Assembly (NCBI RefSeq): GCF_001428895.1
Contig: NZ_LMJA01000014.1
Coordinates: 7,653 to 71,652, forward strand
Direction of reading: 5' to 3'
From: Mycobacterium sp. Root265
GTDB taxonomy: Bacteria; Actinomycetota; Actinomycetes; Mycobacteriales; Mycobacteriaceae
Length of the DNA stretch: 64,000 nt
The notes under the pieces were generated by a model. It did no database searches and was not told the origin of the DNA. It saw only the letters and a program-made list of their open reading frames with translations. The position numbers and the translations under genes were made by a program. Positions 54,494 to 62,775 of the stretch are shown one piece after another (the first letter of the stretch is position 1; every line of letters starts with the position of its first letter).

Positions 54494-55570
54494 TCACTTC
54501 GCAACGCTGTTGCCCCCCACCTCCATCTTGGTGACGAAGGGCGACGTCATCGCTCGCACCAGCGCCCCGTAGGCGACCCCGAAGTCGATCTCGTCGCCGA
54601 CCGCGACCTCATGATCGCCCAGATCGACCACCAGATGATCGCTGCTCATCCCGAGGATCGTGATGCCCTTGGGCGGCTGCAGACCGTCCGGGTCCACATC
54701 CTGGCGACCCAGGGCCAGGATTGCCTGGTGCACGGTGCCACTGCCGGTGCGCAGCGGCGCCTCCCCGAACGCCGCCTGCGCGCGGTCCCCCCACGGCTGT
54801 GCCGGTTTCACGGCGACCTCGATGATCTCGGCGGTCAGCGTGAAGACATCGGTGTGCAGGCCGGGGATCGGGGTCCGGTACAGGGGATCGAGGCCCAGCA
54901 GGATGGCCTCGCCGAGCCGCAGCTCGTCGATCCGGCCGACATCGTGGGTGTGCAGCGCCCAATTCAGGTTCGCCGAGTTGCCGCCGGAGACGACGTCGAG
55001 CGAGATCCCGTGCAGTGCCTCGATATCGTCGGCCAGCCCGGTGAGCACGCCCATGTTCCGGTCATCGGGCACGACGCCGTTCTGGCAGGCCAGGTTCGCG
55101 CCGAGCCCGACGAGCCGCAGCGACGAATGGCCCAGGACGGCGCGCACCGCCTCCGGGGCGTCGTCGAGGGAGATGCCTTCGCGTAGGTCGCCCAGTTCGA
55201 CCACCAGCACGACGGCGTGCATCCGCTTGCGCTCGGCCGCGGCCTGATCCAGTGCCGCCAGCACGACGGCCTCGGTGTTTAGGCTGATGTCGGCGATGTC
55301 GACGACGGCTGCCACCTGGCTGAGCATGGGTGAGCGGATCAACGTGCGCAGCGGTGAGCGGCCGAGCCCGGCCAGCCGGGTCAGGTTCTCCACCCGGGAA
55401 TCACCGAGGCCGCGGGCCCCGCCGCGCAGCATCGCCGCGCCGACGCCCGGCGAACCCAGTACGGCCTTGGTGATTCCGGTGACCCGGATGCCCGACTCGT
55501 CGAGCCGGTCGACCAGGATCCGGGTGTTCTGCTCGACCTTGTCGAGATCGGTCTCGATGCGAAGCGTCAC
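54494..55570 (-). CDS. PLP-dependent amino-acid racemase (alanine racemase N-terminal fold)
   Basis: The 358-residue type-III-fold PLP protein has K35 in TGITKAV as the Schiff-base residue. GLGDSRVENL, VVELGDLREGI, GLGANLACQNG and the SGGNSANLNW glycine loop for the phosphate follow. It resembles YhfX/ornithine-racemase-like proteins more than classical alanine racemase. It is translated with the upstream DUF1611 gene (ATGA overlap), which suggests a D-amino-acid pathway. The substrate is not known; D-Glu, D-Asp or D-Orn are candidates. Confidence 0.75.
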   Translation of the reverse strand: MTLRIETDLDKVEQNTRILVDRLDESGIRVTGITKAVLGSPGVGAAMLRGGARGLGDSRVENLTRLAGLGRSPLRTLIRSPMLSQVAAVVDIADISLNTEAVVLAALDQAAAERKRMHAVVLVVELGDLREGISLDDAPEAVRAVLGHSSLRLVGLGANLACQNGVVPDDRNMGVLTGLADDIEALHGISLDVVSGGNSANLNWALHTHDVGRIDELRLGEAILLGLDPLYRTPIPGLHTDVFTLTAEIIEVAVKPAQPWGDRAQAAFGEAPLRTGSGTVHQAILALGRQDVDPDGLQPPKGITILGMSSDHLVVDLGDHEVAVGDEIDFGVAYGALVRAMTSPFVTKMEVGGNSVAK

Positions 55571-56742
55571 ATCGGGGTTGATGTGGCGGCGACCGCCGCG
55601 AGCGCAGGGAAGGCCGTCAGCACCATCTCGACCAGCTCCGACGACGGGCGGGTCAGGGGATCGGTGACAGGGAGCCCGAGCTGCGAATGATGTTCGGAGA
55701 TCGCGGTATTCAGCTCGTCTTCGGTCATGTCCTCGTGGTTGATCGTGACCCCGATGACGCGGGTGTCGGCGAACGCCTCGATCAGGGCGATCTCGCTCGC
55801 CGCGGTCGGCATCGGCACCATCGGGAAGTCGCCGAGCACCGCGCGCTTGGGCGCGTGCTGCACGATCACCCCGGCGGGGCGGCTGCCACGCAGGATGTGC
55901 GCCGACGTCAGGTATGCGGGGTGGCTGAGAGCGCCCTGGCCCTCGACCACGATCACGTCCGGGTCTTCACCCTCGAACGCGGCGACCACCTGGTGCTCCA
56001 CCTCACCCGAGCAGAACTGGGGGACCAGCGCATCCAGGGCGACGCCGTATTTCCCGCCCTGGATCAGGGTGGTCTGGCCGGTGCCCACCATGACCGCCTT
56101 GATGCCGTGCGCGTTCAGCGCCTGGACCAGCAGGGTGGCCGTGGTGCGCTTGCCGATCGCCCCGTCGGTGCCCAGGATCGCGATCCGGGGGCAGGTGACG
56201 TCGAAGATCCGGCCGGAGAACAGGTGCAGGTCACGCTTGGCCTTGGGCCGGCGCACATCGGTGATGGTGACACCGGCGATCACGGCGGCCGCGGCGAACT
56301 CGGGGTCGTCGTTGAGGAACTCGTGTAGGCCGTTGATGATGTGCATCCCGCGGGCGATGCCGTCGAGCAGTACGACCCGTTGCTGGTTGGACAGCAGGCC
56401 GTCGGCGGGTGCCAGTCCACAGATCAGGTAGTCCGGCACGTGGCCGGCGTGCGCGATGGACTCGGCGAGCGAGGCCAGCACCGGGATGCCGTTGGCGGTG
56501 CCGTCGAGGAGTTTCCCGGCGTCCGACCCGGCCCGGAGGCTGTCGATGACGCTGAGGATCTCGTAATTCTCCGAGTGCCGGACCAGGCCATTGGCAGTTT
56601 TGCCGTCCTGCTCGCCGAACTGTCCCTCGCAGTACACGATCGCGGTGGAACCGGCGGGCAGCGCGAACGGAGTCGCGGGATGGATGGACTCGCTCGGCTG
56701 GAACGCATCGAGAGACGGGATACCACTGGCACGCGAAGACAT
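55567..56742 (-). CDS. DUF1611 P-loop protein (DgcN-like)
   Basis: The 391-residue protein has an N-terminal Rossmann-like domain (AIVYCEGQFGEQDGKTANGLVRHSENYEILSVIDS) and a C-terminal P-loop NTPase-like domain with GTDGAIGKRTTA. DUF1611 members include DgcN, reported as an N-acetyltransferase for D-glutamate in other bacteria. Coupling with a racemase supports D-amino-acid chemistry, but acetyl transfer here is inference. A hairpin masks the ribosome-binding region upstream. Confidence 0.78.
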   Translation of the reverse strand: MSSRASGIPSLDAFQPSESIHPATPFALPAGSTAIVYCEGQFGEQDGKTANGLVRHSENYEILSVIDSLRAGSDAGKLLDGTANGIPVLASLAESIAHAGHVPDYLICGLAPADGLLSNQQRVVLLDGIARGMHIINGLHEFLNDDPEFAAAAVIAGVTITDVRRPKAKRDLHLFSGRIFDVTCPRIAILGTDGAIGKRTTATLLVQALNAHGIKAVMVGTGQTTLIQGGKYGVALDALVPQFCSGEVEHQVVAAFEGEDPDVIVVEGQGALSHPAYLTSAHILRGSRPAGVIVQHAPKRAVLGDFPMVPMPTAASEIALIEAFADTRVIGVTINHEDMTEDELNTAISEHHSQLGLPVTDPLTRPSSELVEMVLTAFPALAAVAATSTPM

Positions 56743-56748
56743 AGATTC

Positions 56749-56766
56749 CTCTGAGAAGTCTCAGAG
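56749..56766 (-). promoter_or_regulatory. Hairpin overlapping the DUF1611 ribosome-binding site
   Basis: On the minus strand CTCTGAG-actt-CTCAGAG forms a 7-bp stem whose 3' arm contains AGAG of the AGAGGAA Shine-Dalgarno, 6 bases before the ATG at 56742. It could control translation of both genes. Confidence 0.4.
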
Positions 56767-56951
56767 AAGGCGACGCAATCGAGGCGGGGCGATGTAGCCC
56801 GACGTTCAACGAAGTGGTCTGCCCTGAGGGCCGGCAAGATTACCGACATGTTAACGGTACCGGATAGATCGTGACTGACCTGCATCTACCGACCCGGCTA
56901 CCGAATTGTCAGCTCCGTAACATCTGCCCCACCGATCACGATCAAGTACAC

Positions 56952-57542
56952 GTGTCGCAATCATTCGGGGATGAAAAGCGCAGTCGGTGCAAGACCGTCA
57001 TCGGTGCCCTGCTCGTCGCGTTGGCGTTCGCCTGCGCCGCCGCGCCGCAGGCGAACGCCCAACCTGCCGGCAAGGACTTCACCAAACCCGCCATCGTGAT
57101 CCTGGGCTACGGGCTCACCCCCGACGGCTGGATGCGTCCGATCCTCTACACCCGCGTGTTGACCGGACTGGCTGTGGCACAGGCGTTTCCGCAGTCCCCG
57201 ATCATCGTCACCGGCGGCAACCCGAAGAACGGGCGCACCGAGGCCGGCGAGATGCGCAACCTGCTGCGCCTGCTCGGCTTCCCCGCGAACCGGATCATCG
57301 TCGAGGACAAGGCCAACAGCACGGTCCAGAACGCCCAGTTCTCCGTCCCGCTGGCCAAGAAGGCCGACACCTCGGGGATCATCCTGGTCACGTCCTCGAC
57401 GCATCAGGGCCGCGCGGACGGGAACTTCGCCGACGCCGGCGGCGACATGCTGGCCACCGTCAGCTTCCCGGACGGCAATCCGCAGACCAACATCACCCAG
57501 TTCATCCGCGACGTGCTCAGCCCGCTGACCCCCATCGGCTGA
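56952..57542 (+). CDS. Secreted DUF218 (YdcF-like) protein
   Basis: The 196-residue protein has a signal peptide (KTVIGALLVALAFACAAAPQANA, cleavage likely after ANA), then a DUF218 domain: AIVILGYGLTPDGWMRPILYTRVLTGLAVAQAFPQSPIIVTGGNPKNGRTEAGEM and IIVEDKANSTVQNAQFS. The fold binds nucleotide-like ligands; vancomycin-resistance SanA and lipid-carrier functions are known in relatives. The GTG at 56952 is preferred; an ATG at 56971 is out of frame. Confidence 0.8.
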   Translation: MSQSFGDEKRSRCKTVIGALLVALAFACAAAPQANAQPAGKDFTKPAIVILGYGLTPDGWMRPILYTRVLTGLAVAQAFPQSPIIVTGGNPKNGRTEAGEMRNLLRLLGFPANRIIVEDKANSTVQNAQFSVPLAKKADTSGIILVTSSTHQGRADGNFADAGGDMLATVSFPDGNPQTNITQFIRDVLSPLTPIG

Positions 57543-57549
57543 GCCGTTC

Positions 57550-57555
57550 TATGGT
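57550..57555 (+). promoter_or_regulatory. -10 box for a leaderless TetR gene
   Basis: TATGGT ends 6 bases before the GTG at 57562. Confidence 0.5.
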
Positions 57556-57561
57556 GACCGG

Positions 57562-58146
57562 GTGACGACGGACGCTGCCGCGGGAGACTTCCGGGCCCGC
57601 CTGCTGGCGGCGTTCGAGGCCTCGATCGCCGAGGGCGGCTACGCCAAGACGACGATCGCGGACATCGTGCGGCGGGCACGGACCTCACGCCGGACCTTCT
57701 ACGAGCATTTCTCCAGCAAGGACGAATGCTTCATGGCGCTGCTCGCCGAGGCCAACGCCGAACAGGTCCGCTCGATCGCGGGTGCCGTCGACCCCGAAGC
57801 CCCCTGGCAGCAGCAGGCCCGCCAGGCCATCGAGGCCTGGATCGCCTCGGGGGAGTCCCGGCCCGACCTCACCCTGAGCTGGATCCGGGACGGACCCTCG
57901 CTGGGCGCGGCGGGACGTGACCTCACCCGGGAGTCCATGGAGCATTTCGTCGATATGGTGACCGCGCTGATGGACAGCCCGCAGTTCCGCGCCGCCGGGA
58001 TCGGGCCTGTGTCGCGACAGCGGATCATCATGCTGCTCGGCGGCCTGCGCGAGCTCACCGCCATCACCGTCGAAAACGGCGGGAAGATGAGCGATATCAC
58101 CGAGGAAGCCGTGGACGCCACGATCGCGCTGTTCGCCCCGCGCTGA
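57562..58146 (+). CDS. TetR family regulator
   Basis: The 194-residue protein has a clear HTH: GGYAKTTIADIVRRARTSRRTFYEHFSSKDECFMALLAEANAEQ. The C-terminal helical domain has no recognisable ligand signature. It is transcribed from its own leaderless promoter just downstream of the DUF218 gene and followed by another TetR gene; the two are only 32% or so alike by eye in the HTH and not a recent duplication. Target unknown. Confidence 0.85.
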   Translation: MTTDAAAGDFRARLLAAFEASIAEGGYAKTTIADIVRRARTSRRTFYEHFSSKDECFMALLAEANAEQVRSIAGAVDPEAPWQQQARQAIEAWIASGESRPDLTLSWIRDGPSLGAAGRDLTRESMEHFVDMVTALMDSPQFRAAGIGPVSRQRIIMLLGGLRELTAITVENGGKMSDITEEAVDATIALFAPR

Positions 58147-58172
58147 GCACGGGGGAGTCTCGACCTCTCCGG

Positions 58173-58178
58173 TACGTT
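58173..58178 (+). promoter_or_regulatory. -10 box for the second TetR gene
   Basis: TACGTT ends 6 bases before the ATG at 58185. Confidence 0.5.
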
Positions 58179-58184
58179 GAGCTG

Positions 58185-58790
58185 ATGGTTCGGCCCGCTC
58201 AGACGGCGCGCAGTGAGCGCACACGCGACGCACTGCGCCGGGCGGCGATGGTGCGATTCCTCGCCCAGGGGGTCGAGGACACCTCGGCCGAACAGATCGC
58301 CGCCGACGCCGGAGTGTCGCTGCGCACCTTCTATCGGCACTTCTCCTCCAAACACGATCTGCTGTTCGTGGACTACGACGCCGGCCTGGAGTGGTTCCGC
58401 ACCGCTCTGGCCAATCGCTCACCGCAGGAGTCGATCGTGGAGTCGGTGCACTCGGCGATCCTGCAGTCCCCGTATGACGTGGACGCGGTGGCCAAGATCG
58501 CCGAGCTGCGCGCCGACGAGCTCGACCCGGGCCGCATCGTGCGCCACATCCGGGCCGTCGAGGCCTCCTTCGCCGAGGTCGTCGAGGAACACCTGCGCAA
58601 CGACGACCCGCCGCGGCCCGGCTCCGATGCCGCGCTGCGCGTCACCGTCGCCGCCCGCTGTATTGCCGCCGCGGTGTTCGGCGCCATGGAGGTGTGGATG
58701 CTGGCCGAGGAGCGTTCCCTGCCCGAACTCGCCAGGCTGTGCCGGATGGCGTTGGACTCGCTGGAATCGGGCGTCATCCCGGCGTCCTGA
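58185..58790 (+). CDS. TetR family regulator next to a flavoprotein gene
   Basis: The 201-residue regulator has the HTH EDTSAEQIAADAGVSLRTFYRHFSSKHDLLFVDYDAGLEWF. Its stop codon lies in the first bases of an 11-bp perfect inverted repeat, and the flavoprotein gene starts 24 bases beyond. It is therefore a likely repressor of that gene, reading as a same-strand regulator-target pair. Confidence 0.85.
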   Translation: MVRPAQTARSERTRDALRRAAMVRFLAQGVEDTSAEQIAADAGVSLRTFYRHFSSKHDLLFVDYDAGLEWFRTALANRSPQESIVESVHSAILQSPYDVDAVAKIAELRADELDPGRIVRHIRAVEASFAEVVEEHLRNDDPPRPGSDAALRVTVAARCIAAAVFGAMEVWMLAEERSLPELARLCRMALDSLESGVIPAS

Positions 58791-58815
58791 TGTTTTGTCA
58801 TTATTGACAAAACAT
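58790..58815. promoter_or_regulatory. 11-bp perfect inverted repeat, probable TetR operator
   Basis: ATGTTTTGTCA (58790-58800), a TTAT spacer, and TGACAAAACAT (58805-58815) form a perfect inverted repeat. Its right arm contains TTGACA, a consensus -35 sequence for the next gene, so bound repressor would block the polymerase. Confidence 0.72.
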
Positions 58816-58838
58816 TGGCCGGGGTGCAGCCTGGGCTG

Positions 58839-60404
58839 ATGTCGGACTACGACGCGATCGTCATCGGCGCGGGCCACAACGGCCTGGCCGCCGCCGCCCT
58901 GCTCCAACGCGCCGGGATGCACACCCTGTGCCTGGACGCCAAACGCTATCCCGGCGGAATGGCTTCCACCGTAGAGCTTTTCGACGGGTACAAGTTCGAG
59001 ATCGCCGGCTCGCTGCAGTTCCCCACGTCGGCGGTGGTCAGCCGCGAACTCGGCCTGGACGCCCTAGCATGCGTCGACGTCGACGTCATGTCGGTATCGC
59101 TGCGCGGTATCGGCGACGACCCCGTCATCTACTACACCGACCCGATGAAGCTGCTCACCCACCTCAACGAGATGCACGGGGCCGAGGCGGTCAACGGCAT
59201 GGCGGGGCTGATGGCCTGGAGCATCGCGCCCACCCGGGCGCTGGGCCGCTTCGACGCCGACACGCCGGCGAAGACGCTCGATGAGATGTATGCCTGCGCC
59301 CACAACGAATTCGAACGCTCGGCCATCACCGACATGTTGTTCGGCTCGGTCACCGACGTGCTCAACCGCTATCTGCCCGACCCGGAGAAGCACGGCGCGC
59401 TGCGCGGCATGCTCAGCTTCCTGGCCGTGAACACCACCTACCGCGGACCGGCCACCCCCGGCAGCGCGGCGGCGCTGGCCTTCGGACTGGCCGTTCCCGA
59501 CGAGAACGCCGTGCTGATGAAGAAGCTGCGCGGCGGGATCGGCGCGCTCACCACCCATCTGAGTGAGCTGCTGACCGCGGGCGGGGGCGATCTGCGACTG
59601 CGATCCCAGGTCGAGGAGATCCTGACCGCCGACGGCCGTGTCACCGGGGTGCGCTTGGCCGACGGCACCGCCATCAGCGCGCCGGTCGTGATCTCGGCGC
59701 TCGCGCCCGACCTCACCGTGACCGGACTGCTGGACGCCTCGGCGGTGCCGGGCGAGGCCCGCGAGCGCTACACCCATGTCGACCACCGTGGCAGCTACCT
59801 GCAGATGCACTTCGCACTCGACGGCATCCCGACCTTCGCCGAACCGTACGGCATGCTCAACGATCCCGAGATGCAGTCGGCCATCGGCCTTTTCAATACC
59901 CCGGAGGAACTGCAGCAGCAATGGGAGGACAGCCGCCGCGGGATCGTGCCCGCGGATCCGGCGATCGCGATGCAGATGCCCTCGGTGCAGGATCCCGACC
60001 TGGCGCCGCCGGGTAAGCATGCGGTATCGGCCTTCTCGTTGTGGTTCCCCGTGGAAGATACGGCGGGATCCTCATACGGCGACCTGAAGAACGAGATGGG
60101 CCAACGCGTGATCGACAAGATCACCAGGCTGGCACCCGATTTCGAGAGCCTGATCTCCCGGCACACCACCTTCACCCCGAAACACATGAGCACCATGTTC
60201 GGCGCTCCGGGCGGTGACTACTGCCACGGACTGATCCATCCCGAACAGATGGGCCCCAACCGGCCCGGGCCCCGAGGGTATGCGGATCAGGAACTCCCGG
60301 TCGCCGGGCTGTACCTGGGCAGCGCGGGATGCCATGGCGGGCCGGGTATCACCTTCATCCCCGGCTACAACGCCGCCAAGGCGGCGCTCGCCGAGGCGCG
60401 TTAG
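58839..60404 (+). CDS. Phytoene-desaturase-like FAD oxidoreductase
   Basis: The 521-residue flavoprotein is of the CrtI/carotenoid isomerase superfamily. The dinucleotide motif YDAIVIGAGHNGLAAAALLQRAG begins at residue 3, followed by RYPGGMAST. The C-terminal FAD motif is GLYLGSAGCHGGPGITFIPGYNAAKAAL. PGSAAALAFG lies mid-sequence. No carotenoid genes are nearby, so the substrate is probably a lipid or isoprenoid. Control by the preceding TetR is inferred from the inverted repeat. Confidence 0.83.
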   Translation: MSDYDAIVIGAGHNGLAAAALLQRAGMHTLCLDAKRYPGGMASTVELFDGYKFEIAGSLQFPTSAVVSRELGLDALACVDVDVMSVSLRGIGDDPVIYYTDPMKLLTHLNEMHGAEAVNGMAGLMAWSIAPTRALGRFDADTPAKTLDEMYACAHNEFERSAITDMLFGSVTDVLNRYLPDPEKHGALRGMLSFLAVNTTYRGPATPGSAAALAFGLAVPDENAVLMKKLRGGIGALTTHLSELLTAGGGDLRLRSQVEEILTADGRVTGVRLADGTAISAPVVISALAPDLTVTGLLDASAVPGEARERYTHVDHRGSYLQMHFALDGIPTFAEPYGMLNDPEMQSAIGLFNTPEELQQQWEDSRRGIVPADPAIAMQMPSVQDPDLAPPGKHAVSAFSLWFPVEDTAGSSYGDLKNEMGQRVIDKITRLAPDFESLISRHTTFTPKHMSTMFGAPGGDYCHGLIHPEQMGPNRPGPRGYADQELPVAGLYLGSAGCHGGPGITFIPGYNAAKAALAEAR

Positions 60405-60556
60405 TCGTCTTCGACGGCGGCGCCGTCGGGGGTCGCGCCGCCCTCGTCGGACCAGTCCGTCCGGTCCCCGGCACCCTTGGCGGGGTCGCTCTGGACGTCG
60501 TCCTCGGCGCCCTCTGGGCCTGCGTCTGACTCGGTGGTCTTCGGATCTCCGCTCAC
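60401..60556 (-). CDS. 51-residue acidic microprotein
   Basis: A GTG-to-TAA frame encodes a strongly acidic, probably disordered peptide (MSGDPKTTESDAGPEGAEDD at the start, ending AAVEDD). The GTG overlaps the stop of the transporter gene as GTGA and the TAA overlaps the TAG of the convergent flavoprotein gene, so both boundaries are tight and it fills the gap exactly. It is the third gene of the zinc-finger/transporter operon. Possible metal buffer or partner of the transporter. Confidence 0.68.
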   Translation of the reverse strand: MSGDPKTTESDAGPEGAEDDVQSDPAKGAGDRTDWSDEGGATPDGAAVEDD

Positions 60557-61497
60557 GGGGGAGAACTACCCGTTTCGTCGGGTTCGGAAACGGTCAGCAC
60601 CACCTCGGCGATCTCGGGTGCCGAGTCCTCCAGCCGATGCTCCAGGGTGCGCAGGGTCCGCGCGATGGAGGACTCGACGGCATCACCCACGAGATCGACA
60701 CTCGCGATCACGAAAATCTTCTTCGGCCCGATGAATTCGGGTCGCAGAAAGCGGACCGTGGCGACCTCGGGGAACCCGACGAGGCGGTCACGCAAGGCCT
60801 GCTGCAACCGGGGCGGCCCGCCCTCACCGGTGAGAAAGACCCGGTTGCGGTTGATCAGCACGACCGCCACCACGGCGAGCAGCACCCCGACCGCGATGGA
60901 ACCCGCCGCGTCCCAGGCCACATCACCGGTGAGCTGATGCAGCAGGATGCCGGTGAACGCGATGACGATACCGATCAGGGCGGCACTGTCCTCGGCGAAC
61001 ACCGCCCGCACGGTCGGGTCCGATGTCTCGAACGCGTATCGCAGCACATCACTGTCGAATGTGGCTGCGTCGCGGCGGAGTTGACGCACCGACTGCACCC
61101 AGGAGATGCCCTCCAGGACGAAGGAGATGGCCAGCACGATGTAGGCCAATCGGTAGTCCTGCGGACCGTCCTCGCCGTGCAGCAGTTCGGTGATGCCGTG
61201 CCAGATCGACACCGCGGCGCCGACCACGAACAAGCCGACCGCGGCCAGCAGCGACCAGACGTAGACCTCGCGACCGTAGCCGAGCGGGCGCCGCTCATCG
61301 GCCCGGCGGGCGCCGCGGCGGTTGGCGATGAGCAGGAAGACCTCGTTGCCGGTGTCGGCCCAGGAATGCGCCGCTTCCGCGGTCATCGACGCCGAACCCG
61401 ACAGCACGGCCGCAAAACTCTTCGCCCCGGCGACCGCGAGGTTGGCCGCGAATGCGACCAACACGGTGACCGTGCTGCCGTCCCCCGACTTCACCAC
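60553..61497 (-). CDS. Cation diffusion facilitator transporter
   Basis: The 314-residue CDF protein has six membrane helices, HSWADTGNE in helix 2 (HxxxD metal site) and EDSAALIGIVIAFTGI in helix 5, then a cytoplasmic ferredoxin-like C-terminus (FPEVATVRFLRPEFIGPKKIFVIASVDL). It exports divalent metal such as zinc, manganese or iron in exchange for protons. It lies 6 bases after the UBP-type zinc-finger gene and overlaps the acidic microprotein gene downstream. Confidence 0.87.
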   Translation of the reverse strand: MVKSGDGSTVTVLVAFAANLAVAGAKSFAAVLSGSASMTAEAAHSWADTGNEVFLLIANRRGARRADERRPLGYGREVYVWSLLAAVGLFVVGAAVSIWHGITELLHGEDGPQDYRLAYIVLAISFVLEGISWVQSVRQLRRDAATFDSDVLRYAFETSDPTVRAVFAEDSAALIGIVIAFTGILLHQLTGDVAWDAAGSIAVGVLLAVVAVVLINRNRVFLTGEGGPPRLQQALRDRLVGFPEVATVRFLRPEFIGPKKIFVIASVDLVGDAVESSIARTLRTLEHRLEDSAPEIAEVVLTVSEPDETGSSPP

Positions 61498-61503
61498 CGC
61501 GGG

Positions 61504-61851
61504 TCAGCCGCCCTCGAGCTGCTGCATCCAATCCCGGGGCACCCGCTCACGCGGTCCCGGAGCCGACTGGCCGGCCGGGTGCGCCTGCGGCGCAGCCAGT
61601 TCGGGGCCGTCGTAATACTCGTCGGTGGCGTAGTTCCAGAACCAGTCCTCGCCGGGTTCGAAGCTGCGGATGATGGGGTGGCCGGTGTCGCGCCAGTGTT
61701 GGGAGGCGTGTTTGGCCAGTGAGTCGTCGCAGCACCCGATGTGTCCGCAGGCCGCGCACCGGCGCAGGTGCACCCACCAGCCGCCTGCGGCGTCGCATTC
61801 CACACAACCGGTACCACTCGGGGGCTTGGCGGGGTCGATGTCCACCTGCAC
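61504..61851 (-). CDS. UBP-type zinc-finger protein
   Basis: The 115-residue protein has one zf-UBP domain: C16, C19, C32, C35, C40, H48, H52 and H58 are in the spacing of the eukaryotic ubiquitin-protease zinc finger, and RCAACGHIGCCDDSLAKHASQHWRDTGHPI is diagnostic. A WFWNYATDEYY aromatic patch and a Pro-rich tail follow. In bacteria the domain binds an unknown C-terminal peptide. The GTG at 61851 is preferred to a TTG at 61869. First gene of a metal-linked operon. Confidence 0.85.
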   Translation of the reverse strand: MQVDIDPAKPPSGTGCVECDAAGGWWVHLRRCAACGHIGCCDDSLAKHASQHWRDTGHPIIRSFEPGEDWFWNYATDEYYDGPELAAPQAHPAGQSAPGPRERVPRDWMQQLEGG

Positions 61852-62007
61852 GAGTCTACTGAGCCGCAACGGTTTTTCTCGGTGAGATCAGATCAAGCTG
61901 AGCGAAACCATTCTCGAGATACCCACCAGCAAAATCGGTAATTGACGTCGGCGTTCTCGCAATAGGTGCCTTTGACAGCTAACTAGACCCGCTTTAACGT
62001 CCGCGCG

Positions 62008-62775
62008 ATGAGTGCCGCCGGGCAGGTGACGAAGTCCATGAACGCCGTGGGCGGCTTCGTGGTGCTCGGCGCCGAGACCTTCGCCGCGATGTTCCGCAGG
62101 CCGTTCGCCTGGCGGGAACTGTTCGAGCAAATTGCATTCGTGGCCAGGGTGTCCATTTTCCCGACCATCATGCTGTCCATTCCCTACACCGTACTGATCG
62201 TCTTCACGCTCAACATCGTGCTGCTGGAGATCGGGGCCGGTGACCTGTCCGGCGCCGGTGCGGCGCTGGCATCGGTCACCCAGGTCGGCCCGGTCGTCAC
62301 GGCCATCGTCGTCTCCGGAGCCGCCGCCACCGCGATGTGCGCCGACCTCGGCGCCCGCACCATCCGCGAAGAGATCGACGCCATGAAGGTGATCGGGGTC
62401 AACCCGGTCCAGGCACTGGTGGTGCCGCGGGTGCTGGCGGCCACCTTCGTGGCGCTGATGCTGTATTCCGTTGTCGCCGTGGTCGGCCTGACCGGCAGCT
62501 ACCTGTTCGTCGTCTACGTGCAGAACGTCACCCCGGGTGCCTTCGTCGCCGGCCTGACCCTACTGACCGGCCTGCCGCAGGTCATCGTGTCGCTGGTCAA
62601 GGCGCTGCTGTTCGGGCTGTCCGCCGGTCTGATCGCCTGCCACCAAGGGCTTTCGGTCGGTGGCGGCCCGACCGGCGTCGGCAACGCCGTCAACGAGACC
62701 GTGGTGTTCTCGTTCATGGCGCTGTTCCTCATCAACATCCTGGCCACCGCCCTCGGGGTGAAGGTGACCGGATGA
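62008..62775 (+). CDS. yrbE: YrbE-type Mce permease, first subunit
   Basis: The 255-residue MlaE-family permease has about five membrane helices; ADLGARTIREEIDAMKVIGVNPVQALVVPRVLA is the coupling region for the ATPase. It forms the inner-membrane part of an Mce lipid importer. It opens the operon, with the second permease following as an ATGA overlap. The 138-base upstream region has no other gene. Which mce operon this is cannot be told from the first genes. Confidence 0.9.
   Translation: MSAAGQVTKSMNAVGGFVVLGAETFAAMFRRPFAWRELFEQIAFVARVSIFPTIMLSIPYTVLIVFTLNIVLLEIGAGDLSGAGAALASVTQVGPVVTAIVVSGAAATAMCADLGARTIREEIDAMKVIGVNPVQALVVPRVLAATFVALMLYSVVAVVGLTGSYLFVVYVQNVTPGAFVAGLTLLTGLPQVIVSLVKALLFGLSAGLIACHQGLSVGGGPTGVGNAVNETVVFSFMALFLINILATALGVKVTG

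Noticed and set aside
56971-57100. ATG at 56971 as start of the secreted DUF218 gene
   Set aside because: It is in a different frame from the DUF218 domain.
60280-61722. 480-codon plus-strand frame antisense to the CDF transporter
   Set aside because: His/Arg-rich shadow composition and no motif; the minus-strand frame has membrane helices and a CDF signature.
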